A stretch of 64,000 bases of DNA from Malassezia japonica. Its lineage: Eukaryota > Basidiomycota > Malasseziomycetes > Malasseziales > Malasseziaceae. A program made the position numbers and the translations under genes. The stretch is taken from NCBI RefSeq assembly GCF_029542785.1, contig NC_083370.1:186001-250000 (forward strand), in the 5' to 3' direction. The notes under the pieces were generated by a model. That model was not told the origin of the DNA, did no database searches, and was given only the letters and a program-made list of their open reading frames with translations. Positions 48,528 to 58,094 of the stretch are shown piece by piece; position 1 is the first letter of the stretch; the number at the start of each line of letters is the position of its first letter.

Positions 48528-50945
48528 TTAGCGGCGCTCCAAGTAGCGCACTGTAGTAATGTATCCCGAAACCGCGATCACTACCATGACCGCGCAAATA
48601 CCACCGAACCATCGGAGGTTGTCTTGGCCTGGAAGATCATTCTGGCCGGGGACTTGAACGTTCATACCCCAGAGACCCGTGATGACGTTCATCGGGACAA
48701 TGACTGTACCGAGCGCCGTCAGCTTGCTCAGCACGTCGTTGATCTGGTTGTTCGCATCAGTCATCTCGATACTGATCTGCGCGAGGTAGTTGCTGTGCGA
48801 ACGCGACAGAATCATTTCGTAGTGGTTCAAGTTCTGGGTCATGGTGATCAAGTGGTCTTGGATATCGGACAGGTACAAGCCAATGTCCGACTTGGGCGCC
48901 ACCGCCCAGTACTCGTTGCAGCGCTTCGCAAGACCCTTGACGACGTCCGCCTTGTTGCCCATAAGACGCAGCAGGCCCATGACCTTCTTACGGCAGGTAC
49001 CGATACGCCGGAGCATATCGCTCTGCTCAGCCTCCTTCAGAATTAGCACAAGCTCATCGATGGAGTCGACCTCGAACTCGATGCCTTGGATCAGCGGGCC
49101 GAATGCATCGGTAATATCGTCGATCAGCGCGTACGAAATCCAGTCGGATGTCACATTAATGTAGTCCTTCAGCTGCTTGATACGCCGGCGCACATTCTGG
49201 GGGTGTGGCGTCTGGCGGAAGTGGAACGACAGCGTGCCTTCGCGGAAAACAATAATGTACATGTTCAACGGTTCCAGGTAGGTGGGGCTGTAAGGGTCCT
49301 GGTCGAACGACCGGAAACACACGAGGTAGTAGTTGCGGAAAAGTTCAATCTTCTCGCGCGTCTCTTCCATTAGGATATCCTCTGTCGTGAGAGGGTGAAT
49401 GCCAAAGGTCCGGCTGATGACTTTCATTTCTTGGTCCGTGGGACAGAGAACATCCAGCCACCACGTCGTGGGGTCCGACTCCATCATGCGCGCCGGATCC
49501 GTAGGCACGCCTGGGGGAAGTGGGCCAGGCGGAGGAGGCACCTTGGGCGTCGTCGTGCCACCTTGACCACCTTGAGGCTTGTCCTCGTCGGGTACAATGC
49601 CTTGGAAGAGCTCTTCAAAGGACTGGTGCTTCGCGGGAAGCTCCGACAGGTAGCGCGCATGAATCGTTGTAGGGAGCGCATTCGAGTAAAAGGTATAGCG
49701 GTAAGGCTTGTCCGCCATAGCATGCGGCAGAGGCGTAGGGCGGCCGACATCCGGTTGCGAGTGAGCACGCGAGCGGTGGCGCGTCTCACCAGCCAGCTCC
49801 TTGTCGTTGTTCGTCATGCCGTGGTAGGTCTGCTGCGACGTACCCTTCAGCAGGGGGCGTGTCGGTTCATCAGTCGCATCGGCCATCTGCGAGAAACGCG
49901 ACGAGGGCTCCATCGACGAGCCAAACGATTGGCCGCCCTCAAAGAGAGCGAGCTTGCGCTGGAATTTGTTACCGCTTTCGCTAGCACCATTCGTCGGACG
50001 ACGCGGGCGACGGCTGTACAGGGTCGAGTCGCCATTGTCGACCGAAGCGGGCATTGCACTGCCACGGTAAGTCCCATGGTGACGTTTCGGCGCACTGCCG
50101 ACATTAGGCGCCTCGGGCCACGATTGGACACCGCCCAGACTGTGGCGCTCTTCGTCGGCAAACGCTTCAAGCACCTCGAAATCGAATGTGTATGGATAAC
50201 CAGGGCGCTGCCTCTCGGGCGTCACTTGCACGGGCTCTTCGGGGCCAGGGGCAATATCATCGACCTGGCTCGGAACAGGGAAGCAGACATCGTCTTCCAG
50301 GTTCGTCGCGCGGCTCGTGTCCGTGTGCGTGGACTGTCCCAGATCCGGCGAACTCTGCGCATCATCGTGGATCGGCGCCTGAGCATCCGACGGCGATCCG
50401 AGCGATGCAAGGTTGATCGGCGGAGCCGCCATATGCGCGCTCTGGTCTCCATGGGGGCGCGCACGCGGCGAGAGAGAAGATGGATCGCGCATCGAAGAGG
50501 CGCCTTGGCTTGCACGAAGCGCCAGCGGCGAATTGGGGTTCATCGACATGGAATGCGACTGGTTGCGGTGGTCGATAAAATGGCTCTGGCTGTCAACGCT
50601 TGCCGTCGATCCGTGATTGTTCTGCTGGTAGAACTGTTTCATGGCCGAGGCCACCGCGCCCGAGCGGATGGGAATTGACGACATGCCACCGTGCGACGGC
50701 GACGAAGGCTTCTGTTCATCGTCCTCCATCCAGCGCTGGGGGCTACCAACGTTGTGGCCACTACCGTGCGAGCCTCGTGCACGGCTTAGCTGACGCGCGG
50801 CATCCAGGTCTTGCTCACGCTGGTGCTCCTCTTCAAGGTGTGCACTTTGCCACTCATCCTGCGACGCGCCAATGGAAATCGCAGAGGTTTTGCGTGCAAC
50901 TCCACTTGGCGTGCCGCGGAAGTTGTCTTGGGGCGACGACGACAT
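48528..50945 (-). CDS. CorA-family Mg2+ transporter (Alr/Mnr2 type)
   Basis: An 805-aa protein. The first 450 residues are Ser/Pro/His-rich and probably cytosolic and disordered. The CorA domain starts near FGIHPLTTEDILMEETREKIE and continues through a long helix to two C-terminal membrane segments; the pore motif is WGMNVQVPGQ (GMN), and the second helix ends ITTVRYLERR. Alr proteins take up Mg2+ at the plasma membrane, while Mnr2 exports it from the vacuole; I cannot separate them by sequence alone. The start is the ATG at 50945. Upstream lie two CACGTG boxes shared with the SUR7-like gene. Confidence 0.9.
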   Translation of the reverse strand: MSSSPQDNFRGTPSGVARKTSAISIGASQDEWQSAHLEEEHQREQDLDAARQLSRARGSHGSGHNVGSPQRWMEDDEQKPSSPSHGGMSSIPIRSGAVASAMKQFYQQNNHGSTASVDSQSHFIDHRNQSHSMSMNPNSPLALRASQGASSMRDPSSLSPRARPHGDQSAHMAAPPINLASLGSPSDAQAPIHDDAQSSPDLGQSTHTDTSRATNLEDDVCFPVPSQVDDIAPGPEEPVQVTPERQRPGYPYTFDFEVLEAFADEERHSLGGVQSWPEAPNVGSAPKRHHGTYRGSAMPASVDNGDSTLYSRRPRRPTNGASESGNKFQRKLALFEGGQSFGSSMEPSSRFSQMADATDEPTRPLLKGTSQQTYHGMTNNDKELAGETRHRSRAHSQPDVGRPTPLPHAMADKPYRYTFYSNALPTTIHARYLSELPAKHQSFEELFQGIVPDEDKPQGGQGGTTTPKVPPPPGPLPPGVPTDPARMMESDPTTWWLDVLCPTDQEMKVISRTFGIHPLTTEDILMEETREKIELFRNYYLVCFRSFDQDPYSPTYLEPLNMYIIVFREGTLSFHFRQTPHPQNVRRRIKQLKDYINVTSDWISYALIDDITDAFGPLIQGIEFEVDSIDELVLILKEAEQSDMLRRIGTCRKKVMGLLRLMGNKADVVKGLAKRCNEYWAVAPKSDIGLYLSDIQDHLITMTQNLNHYEMILSRSHSNYLAQISIEMTDANNQINDVLSKLTALGTVIVPMNVITGLWGMNVQVPGQNDLPGQDNLRWFGGICAVMVVIAVSGYITTVRYLERR

Positions 50946-51078
50946 CGATGCGGACAGAACGAGTCCCAGGACACAATACCGTCAGGAAGGGTGTCGGTCG
51001 CTGTCGATGCAAAAAAGCCGCGCGCAATCCCTGCGTGGAGCGCGCTTAATTCCCGCCAGGGTACCTGTACCCTATCAT

Positions 51079-51098
51079 CACGTGAAGTACGTCACGTG
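51079..51098. promoter_or_regulatory. Paired CACGTG boxes
   Basis: CACGTG at 51079-51084 and again at 51093-51098, 14 bp apart centre to centre, in the 345-bp divergent gap between the CorA gene and SUR7-like copy A. Paired sites suggest a stronger bHLH-controlled promoter. Confidence 0.55.
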
Positions 51099-51290
51099 TG
51101 TATAATCCGTGCCAAGACGACGGAAAATTACTGTTCGACTCAGCCTATTGGGCAGTATCGGTAGGCGACCGTCGCACGTCATAGGCTGTACCTGGGGGGT
51201 GCACTGGAATTATTCAGTGTTGCAAACGCAGCCACAACACACGCGCGCGTACGCGATCCCCTTCTGCCTTCCACTGTTTCTTGCACGAAA

Positions 51291-52147
51291 ATGCTGCGCT
51301 TCTTCACGATTGGGTTCTGTATGTTTTACAATGACGCGCGAGCAGTGTGCTAACATGTGCAGCCCAATTCCTGCTTTTCTGTGGCATGGTGTTGATGATT
51401 CTCGTGAACATTGGCCAGCTGACGGACAACATTGTTTCTAAGAGCATTTACATTAGCAAGGTGTCACCCGTGATGAGCTCTATTTTCTCGAACGGCGACA
51501 ATACGCCCTCGGTTCGTGGTCAGAACTCCCCCCTTCTTGTACGTATCAGACTATGTGGAGCTTGGACTAACACTTGCAGATCAAATGGGGTCTTTACAGT
51601 ATGTTATAAACGTGGAAAAGCACTTACCAATAGGCCACTGCGCTACTTGGAGCGGAACTAAACCATACTGCACTGAACGTGGCTTTGGCCAGTCTTATGA
51701 CCCTGTCCAGGCGGTGTACGTATATCCTACGCGCTAATTATCAGCACTGGTGAGGTGGGTGTCAAGTACAACTCTGCTCTCGACCCTATCCAAAACGACC
51801 TGTCGAGTATCCACACCAAGTCGGTTGCAGGAATGTACCTGCTCTTTGTTGGTACGATCCTTATTGGTGTCGCTTTCCTGATTACCTGCTTGGTCCACTT
51901 CTCTGCCCTTGTGATTGCCGCCTTCTTTGCTTTCCTGGCATTTGCTCTTCTTGCCTCGGGCGCGTCGCTTTGGACTTACGTGATCTACCACGTTCGCGAC
52001 ATTGTGGGCAATACGATCGACTATCAGTATGGTAACGCTCTGTGGATGTCATGGGCCGCTGTGGGATGCGCGCTTCTCTCCCTGCCGGCTCTTGGTGGTG
52101 GTACCGCAGCTAGCCGCAAGCGTTACTACGAGGAGCCCTACTACTAA
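51291..52147 (+). CDS. SUR7/PalI-family tetraspan membrane protein, copy A
   Basis: Exons 51291..51318, 51363..51538, 51580..51598, 51634..51715 and 51745..52147, 235 aa. Introns are 44, 41, 35 and 29 nt, longer than in the rest of the window. The protein begins MLRFFTIGFSQFLLF, with a first helix GMVLMILVNIGQL, an extracellular loop with paired Cys (HCATW and YCTERG), then three helices and a tail ending ALGGGTAASRKRYYEEPYY. Family members mark eisosome-type plasma membrane domains or sense pH (PalI). The 28-nt first exon, 19-nt third exon and 403-nt last exon have exactly the same lengths in copy C, so the copies arose by tandem duplication. Confidence 0.85.
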
Positions 52148-52586
52148 TTGTTCGGGATGGATAGCCATTGCGTATGGCCACAGGACAACCAATGTGTCTC
52201 TAATTATCCAAGTGTTCATTGATTTACTGATGGGTCTTTCAAAAGGGCGCCGCACAGCTATCGACATCATTCATCTCCACGTTGTGAGGCAAGAAGTAGC
52301 GTAATTTACAACCTAATTCAATCCATTGTATACCATATTCGATGTTCCGTTTCACGGGGGGGACCTACTCTTCGCAAACGCGTATAGTTGGTGCTACATG
52401 CCACGTAAAGCGAGCTTTTCGCTGCGTCGGAAAGCCGAAACCAGTTTGGCTAGTTTATTTGTATCTGCACGAACCAAAGCCAGGGTAGAATGCTTAATAA
52501 GACAAACGAAACTAGTTCGAATGGCATGAGCGTCATGAAGTACGAAATATGAATCGCGTTCCTACTACTCTTATTCTATCGTGAAA
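52148..52586. other. Intergenic spacer between SUR7-like copies A and B
   Basis: About 440 bp, clearly lower in GC than the first 50 kb. No gene or RNA is recognisable. It presumably holds the copy A 3' end and the copy B promoter. Confidence 0.5.
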
Positions 52587-53498
52587 ATGCTTCGGTTCTT
52601 CTCTATTGGGTTTTGTAAGTACATGTCCAGTATCCGCCATGAGGGTCTAATGCATCAAAGCTCCATTTCTTTTATTCACCGCGATGGTGCTGATGATTTT
52701 GGTCAACATTGGCATGGTCACGCGTAATATCGTCTCACGTAACATTTACATTGGCCAAGCATACGCAGCAGAGGGCTTGGCGGTGACCGGACTAGCAGCG
52801 ACGGCAGTACCTGACGTTCGGGGCCTAGTGGTACGTGCTTTAGCCACGTGGAGCACCAACTGACACTGTAAATCAGACGAAATGAGGCCTCTACCGTATG
52901 TTGCCATCATGCAAACATACTAACCCACAGATCGATGCACTTTTGCTGATGGATTAGAACTTACCTGCGATGCAAATGGGTTTGGTCAAGAAATTGAGCC
53001 GATAGCTGGCGTGTACGTAAACTCAGGCGCCCTCTTACCATCAGCCCGTACTCCCTATTCCAAAGCAACCCAGAACCTTTCTACCCTCTAATTAACAAGT
53101 CATTTCGAGTATACCGAAAAACGGCCGATGCTCAATATTTGCTATTCGTTGGAACAATCCTGGTTTGCATCGCGTTCCTGATTACCTGCTTGGTTCGATC
53201 CTCTGCATTGATTTGCTCGGCTTGCTTTGCATTCGTGGCATTTGCATTGCTCGTTTCTGGCGCTTCTATTTACACATATGCCTTGTACCAGTACCGTGCC
53301 TGGGCTGCAGGTGTGTATGTATTCATCTATGAAAACGCGCTCTGGATGACATGGGCCGCAGTGGGGTGCACCTTGTTTTCCATCTCAGCTCTTGCAAGTG
53401 GGATCTCCGCAAGCCGCAAGCAACGTTACAGCGAGCCCCCATTAGCGAAATATTGCTCGAGTGCGTCTAGCATTAGCCGCTCCTACGTCATTATCTAA
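52587..53498 (+). pseudogene. SUR7/PalI-family copy B with one in-frame TGA
   Basis: Homologous five-exon structure: 52587..52614, 52661..52830, 52877..52895, 52931..53012, 53045..53498 (753 nt, 251 codons, divisible by three). Exons 1, 3 and 4 have the same lengths as copy A (28, 19, 82). Every donor and acceptor is intact. The only lesion is in the 19-nt exon 3, where the TGG of the conserved K-W-G-L-Y is TGA (52883-52885). The last exon still encodes the three C-terminal membrane helices and is 51 nt longer than in A and C. It may be a very recent pseudogene, a strain polymorphism or a base-calling error. The protein has also lost some loop residues, so relaxed selection is plausible. Confidence 0.75.
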
Positions 53499-53977
53499 TT
53501 TGCCAAATTTGCACATTTTCTACGTTTTGAATACGCAGCCTAATAGAAGTCGACATGACAAATGCAAAGTGGTTCTTGCTCAAGAGGTACGAGAAAGGCG
53601 GACCTGTCAAACCTCAATAATACTTATGAAACCCATTTGAAGCGGATTATTGCGGCCAACACACGACTGGGCATCCCTTGCAAAATAGCCGCAAAATGCA
53701 CGGTCCACCTGATCGACATGCATCGTACGCATTATCCTGTCGTAAAAGGGAGAACCCCGCTGCCCGCAAGAAGAAATTTCACCGATTGGTCATTGCTCGC
53801 TATTTTTTGGAATTTCATCCAATAATATTCCTTTGCCAGAGAAGTTGATGCAAGTTATGACCACCTAGGGTCAAGTTGGAATTATCTCCGGCAGTGTTGG
53901 TGTAACGCGCCAAGCGAAGGGACGGAGTTCCTAAGCCAGTAACCACTCTTCCTCCCGCCACTACCACATCCTCAAAG
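53499..53977. other. Intergenic spacer between SUR7-like copies B and C
   Basis: About 480 bp of moderate GC with only short, unconvincing open frames (for example 53562-53825). No RNA gene is seen. It probably contains the promoter of copy C. Confidence 0.5.
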
Positions 53978-54831
53978 ATGTTGCGTTTCTTCTCTATTGG
54001 GTTCTGTATGTTTTCCTGCGTACCCTCGTGAACTAATACCACAGCCCAGTTTCTGCTGTTCAGCGCCATGGTGTTGATGATCTTCGTCAACATCGGCCAG
54101 CTCACCGAGAACATGGTGTCGCGCAACATTTACCTTGCGCGTCTCAAGACGCCTAACCTGGCCAATCTTATTGGCTCGACCTCGGGTGTCCCTGCTATGG
54201 TACGTTTTCACTTTCTGTGGAGCAATGGCTAACACCAATACAGTCCAAGTGGGGCCTTTACAGTATGTCTTCTCTTATGTAACCTGACTAACCGCTAGAC
54301 TACTGCAACGAGTGGAACCCTCTCACCGGTGCGAACGTTAAGCGCCAATGCGCAGACCACCACTTCATCCAGGAGTTTGACCCAATCTCTGCTCTGTACG
54401 TTGTTTGACTATGACGTTCTAACACCAGTGGCGCCAACCTGCCCCAGGACAAGATCTCTGCGCTCGAGTCGCGCTCGACTACGATTGGCAACCTTCACGA
54501 GAAGAGCAAGGCCGCCAACTACCTGCTGTTTGTTGGTACGATCCTGGTCGGCGTTGCTTTCATCGTCACTTGCCTGATCCACATGTCCGCTCTGATCGTG
54601 GCCGCCTTTTTCGCATTCATTGGCTTCGCTCTTCTGCTCTGTGGTGCCGCTATCTGGACGTACATGATGCACCGTGTCAAGAACCTTGGCCTTCCTGGTC
54701 TGGACTTTGACTACGGTAACGCGCTGTGGCTGTCTTGGGCTTCGGTTGCTTGCTCCCTGTTTGCTATTCCGGCCCTGGGCGGCGGCAGTGCTGCGAGCCG
54801 TAAGCGCTACAGTAGCGGCGAGGTCTACTAA
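53978..54831 (+). CDS. SUR7/PalI-family tetraspan membrane protein, copy C
   Basis: Exons 53978..54005, 54045..54199, 54244..54262, 54299..54395 and 54429..54831, 233 aa; introns are 39, 44, 36 and 33 nt. It starts MLRFFSIGFSQFLLF, has a first helix AMVLMIFVNIGQL, the conserved KWGLYNYCNEWNP with a second Cys at KRQCADHHF, and three later helices (YLLFVGTILVGVAF onward). The tail ends GGGSAASRKRYSSGEVY. The G-x-LY-YC-W pattern is the SUR7/PalI hallmark. Likely a plasma membrane protein of eisosome or pH-sensing type. It is intact, like copy A; B sits between them. Confidence 0.86.
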
Positions 54832-54964
54832 ATGGAACCCAGGTATTGACCCGTCTCTGCATATGTCTGGAATCGCTTCCAATTCAAGGCAATCGTGCGC
54901 TGGCAAAGTTGTCTATAGTGTTGTTATAATATAAACAGAAGACGTTTCCTGCACTGGGTATTGG

Positions 54965-54990
54965 CCCCACCTTTGTGGTCATAGGTGGGG
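54965..54990. terminator. Hairpin downstream of SUR7-like copy C
   Basis: CCCCACCT, a 10-nt loop, then AGGTGGGG, a perfect 8-bp stem starting 134 bp after the copy C stop. A role in transcript 3'-end formation is a guess. Confidence 0.35.
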
Positions 54991-55120
54991 GTTGGGGCAC
55001 GGAGGGGTTTCGTCAGGTGAAAGACTTCAACACCGGTGCGCTAGCCTGGTCGCCCTGAGCAGTCTCGCCACCCCAGCGTGAAAAGCGACAAAAGGTGCCC
55101 ATTGCCACGAGCAGTACGTT

Positions 55121-55414
55121 TTACGAGTGACGAAACATAGTATCGCCAGTCCACCGTGCAATGACGATGTAGGTGGTAAATGGGATCAAGAGTGGAAGCA
55201 GGTATGCAAGGTTATTGGGAAAGTCGAGCCAAGTCGAACGGTGTATTTCCGGGGCGAAATTACGCACGGTTTCCCAGCCTCCTAGCAGACCAAAAATGCT
55301 AACAGCCACAGCCCCATAGCACGACCAAACCATATAGCGAGCAACACGAGCTATCCGCTTCCGTTGCTGGCACTGCCCGATCCGTTTCTCACTGCGGGGT
55401 GCCCCCTGTGTCAT
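55121..55414 (-). CDS. PIG-Y-like subunit of GPI-GlcNAc transferase
   Basis: A 97-aa protein with two membrane segments: YMVWSCYGAVAVSIFGLLGG and AYLLPLLIPFTTYIVIARW. The C-terminus, LLPLLIP...W-G-...MFRHS, matches the end of human PIGY (LLLP-IP...WMG-...LFRHN) in spacing and key residues. PIG-Y is a small regulatory subunit of the ER complex that makes GlcNAc-PI, the first step of GPI synthesis. The N-terminus is Arg/Lys-rich. The start is the ATG at 55414; the frame is open a little further upstream without an ATG. The small size makes chance a concern, but the C-terminal match is specific. Confidence 0.7.
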   Translation of the reverse strand: MTQGAPRSEKRIGQCQQRKRIARVARYMVWSCYGAVAVSIFGLLGGWETVRNFAPEIHRSTWLDFPNNLAYLLPLLIPFTTYIVIARWTGDTMFRHS

Positions 55415-55788
55415 GCGGAGCAGCAGTACGGAGTAATGGATTCTCACAGCCACAGAAGCGCCTTCTGCGCACGGCCGTTAGATCTATTGGTGAGCTTCGC
55501 CAAGCTTTATTTGCAGCACTTGTCTAGCTGCGCCTTGGCCAGGGCGCTGGTCACAGGTTACAGTCTAAGCCAACCGCGTCTTGAGTGGTGCGCATTCAGG
55601 GTAGAATTGGAATTTCTGCCCATTCACGCCCTTGCAGTTAGGCGAGATTCTACATTTGGCAAGCCCCGCATAAAATCGAGAAATTAACTGTGAAATCTAC
55701 TGTGGAACTCCGAGGCTGCGCCACAGTAGCAAGTACTTAAGAGAAGGGTCCTAACCTGAGACGAACAGTATCCAAACTTCATTTGAAA
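55415..55788. other. Intergenic region, divergent promoters
   Basis: About 370 bp between the PIG-Y-like gene and the secreted Kre9-like gene. Moderate to low GC, no TATA box obvious, no RNA gene seen. Confidence 0.5.
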
Positions 55789-56205
55789 ATGGTCCGCATC
55801 ACTTCTATCCTTGCTACTGCTGCCACGCTTGCTCTTGGTGCCACGAGCGCCCTGGCCGGCGCGGCGCAGAACGCTCCGCTGGAAGCCCGCACCGTCTACT
55901 CGCCCAAGATTACGTACCCCACGGCCAAGACGCAATGGGGTGCTGGTAAGAAGGTTCACGTTGCCTGGGACAGCTCCCACCTTCCGTCGGAGGCTAAAGG
56001 TCTTAAAGGCATGATTAAACTCGGCCACCTGGACGCCAACTCGGAGGGTGAGCACCTTGCCAACACGCTTGCTAAGGGCTTCAAGCTCGGCGAAGGTAAT
56101 GTCTCGTTCACTCTGCCCAAGCACTTGGATGCTCGTGACGACTATATTGTTGTGCTCTTTGGCGACTCGGGCAACGCCTCGCCCAAGTTTACTATTCACG
56201 AGTAA
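55789..56205 (+). CDS. Small secreted Kre9/Knh1-like domain protein
   Basis: A 138-aa protein. A signal peptide covers about 1-22 (ITSILATAATLALGATSALA). The remainder is one beta-sandwich of the Kre9/Knh1 N-terminal type: KITYPTAKTQWGAGKKVHVAWD at its start is characteristic, and DDYIVVLFGDSGNASPKF closes it. No Ser/Thr-rich tail or GPI signal follows, unlike many fungal relatives, so it should be freely secreted. Kre9-family proteins affect beta-1,6-glucan; short secreted versions are common in basidiomycetes, with unknown role. Codons favour C and T endings, suggesting strong expression. Confidence 0.82.
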   Translation: MVRITSILATAATLALGATSALAGAAQNAPLEARTVYSPKITYPTAKTQWGAGKKVHVAWDSSHLPSEAKGLKGMIKLGHLDANSEGEHLANTLAKGFKLGEGNVSFTLPKHLDARDDYIVVLFGDSGNASPKFTIHE

Positions 56206-56452
56206 CGATTAAACGCATCCTTGTGCGCGGGCGTGCGAGTTTGTTTTAGATTGTTATAGCTATCACGCATCCACTCTAGACGACTTTCAATGAGAAATTT
56301 TTATGTCACGTAGTAGCACAGCCTTGGCAGTCATGCCTTCTCGCACGGACGGCCAACCAGGAAGGGGATGCGGTGTGGAACGGGCCGGCTGGTCTCGGCC
56401 GAGGTTCTCCGAAGGACCCCGCGCGCTGTTGCGGGTGGCTGTTCTTTAAAAC

Positions 56453-57733
56453 ATGTCGTTCCTCAGCCAGCGCTCCGTGCCCCTTGCCTCGAAGGCTGCC
56501 AGTGTCCTGCGCACTGGTGCCACTCGCTCGGCTGCCCCCGCGACTGTGCGCCTCTTCTCGCAGTCGGCTCCGGCTCGCGACGTGAGCTTCGAGCTGAGTG
56601 ATGATCAGCGCTCTTACCAGGAGCTGGCTCGCAAGTTCACCAAGGACAACATCACCCCTGTCGCGCGCCACTACGATGAGACCATGGAGTACCCCTGGGA
56701 GGTGATCAAGAAGGCCCATGAGGTCGGTCTTCTGAACACCCACGTCCCCGAGGCTTTCGGCGGTATCGGTCTTGGCCTTCAAGAGTGCGCCCTCATCTCG
56801 GAGGAGCTTGCTTTCGGCTGCACTGGTATCCAGACTGCCATCGAGGCCAACGGTCTCGCCGAGGCCCCCGTCCTGGTTGCCGGTAACGACCAGCAGAAGG
56901 CCAAGTACCTCGGCCGTATGACCGAAGAGCCCCTTGTCGCGTCGTACGCTGTCACTGAGCCTGGTGCGGGTTCGGATGTCGCGAACATCTCGACCAAGGC
57001 TGTGAAGAAGGGTGACAAGTGGATCCTCAACGGTACCAAGATGTGGATCACCAACGGTGGTTACGCCAACTGGTACTTCGTCCTTGCCAAGACCAACCCT
57101 GACGAGCGCGCCCACAAGGCCCTCTCTGGTTTCATCGTCGACGGTGACGCCAAGGGTGTGATCCGCGGCAAGAAGGAGATCAACATGGGTCAGCGCTGCT
57201 CTGACACCCGTATGATCACCTTTGAGGACGTCGAGGTCCCCGAGGAGAACATGCTCGGTGCTCCCGGTGACGGTTTCAAGACTGCCATGGGTGCCTTTGA
57301 CATTACCCGTCCTCTGGTCGCTGCTGGCGCCGTTGGTCTCGCCCAGCGCGCCCTGTACGAGGCTACGATCTATGCCAAGGAGCGCAAGACCATGGGCAAG
57401 CCCATCATTGCCCACCAGGCCGTTGCTTTCATGCTCGCCGACATGCAGATGGCTGTCGAGTCGTCGCGTAACCTTGTCTGGAAGGCCGCTTGGGCCAAGG
57501 ACCAGGGTATGCGCAACAGCTTCTACGCCAGCATGGCCAAGTGCCTTGCTTCGCGCGCCGCTGTCTCGAACGCCGACCAGGCCGTCCAGATCTACGGTGG
57601 TCTTGGCTTCAACTCGGAGAGCGCTGTCGAGAAGCTCTACCGTGACGCCAAGATCTTTGAGCTGTACGAGGGTACTTCGCAGATCCAGCGTCTTGTTATC
57701 TCGCGTCACCTCGCCGACCTCTACGACGCTTAA
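56453..57733 (+). CDS. Mitochondrial medium-chain acyl-CoA dehydrogenase
   Basis: A 426-aa protein. Residues 1-40 form an Arg/Ser/Ala-rich mitochondrial presequence ([12 protein letters not shown] at its end). The ACAD fold follows: [17 protein letters not shown], the FAD/substrate block [31 protein letters not shown], and [11 protein letters not shown]. The catalytic Glu is in [12 protein letters not shown], the position used by MCAD. It oxidises medium-chain acyl-CoAs and passes electrons to ETF, so this fungus probably has mitochondrial beta-oxidation, apt for a lipid-feeding yeast. A long open frame on the opposite strand is a composition artefact. Confidence 0.93.
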   Translation: MSFLSQRSVPLASKAASVLRTGATRSAAPATVRLFSQSAPARDVSFELSDDQRSYQELARKFTKDNITPVARHYDETMEYPWEVIKKAHEVGLLNTHVPEAFGGIGLGLQECALISEELAFGCTGIQTAIEANGLAEAPVLVAGNDQQKAKYLGRMTEEPLVASYAVTEPGAGSDVANISTKAVKKGDKWILNGTKMWITNGGYANWYFVLAKTNPDERAHKALSGFIVDGDAKGVIRGKKEINMGQRCSDTRMITFEDVEVPEENMLGAPGDGFKTAMGAFDITRPLVAAGAVGLAQRALYEATIYAKERKTMGKPIIAHQAVAFMLADMQMAVESSRNLVWKAAWAKDQGMRNSFYASMAKCLASRAAVSNADQAVQIYGGLGFNSESAVEKLYRDAKIFELYEGTSQIQRLVISRHLADLYDA

Positions 57734-58094
57734 TTATTCTAGCTCAATAGCCTGCAACAATACCTATTGGTATAATGAACACGGCGACATTCTATAGAGA
57801 TGTAATGCACGTCAAGGTTTTTGGCAGCTTTGAAAAGAAGATCTGCAGCGAGATAAGAAATAGGTTAAGGATGGATCATGCCTATGAGTGCTATTATTGT
57901 TGGTAAATGCAGAATCATATGGAAGAAAATATGTGCGGGCATTAACGAGCGGTGTCGTGGTATACTGGTAGCGCGCTGGAGAGTCACGCTATCTATAGTT
58001 TTCCTGTAGGTTTGAATTTTTTTGCGGTGGGTTCTCACCATGGGGTTGTGGGCGGTAGCCGTGCAGAAGGGACGCAAACGACGCAATTTCGCAC
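57734..58094. other. AT-richer intergenic segment
   Basis: About 360 bp, the least GC-rich stretch in the window by eye. No gene, tRNA or repeat array is recognisable. It lies between the acyl-CoA dehydrogenase and the 3' end of the orphan gene. Confidence 0.5.

Noticed and set aside
52845..52850. CACGTG inside intron 2 of SUR7-like copy B
   Set aside because: It lies within a transcribed region of a pseudogene, not in a promoter gap; a chance match is likely.
56306..57709. 467-codon open frame on the minus strand
   Set aside because: It is antisense to the acyl-CoA dehydrogenase; no domain is recognisable.
57950..58000. Possible tRNA-like segment
   Set aside because: No consistent acceptor stem, anticodon arm and T-loop (GTTCRANYC) could be drawn; no tRNA was found elsewhere either.
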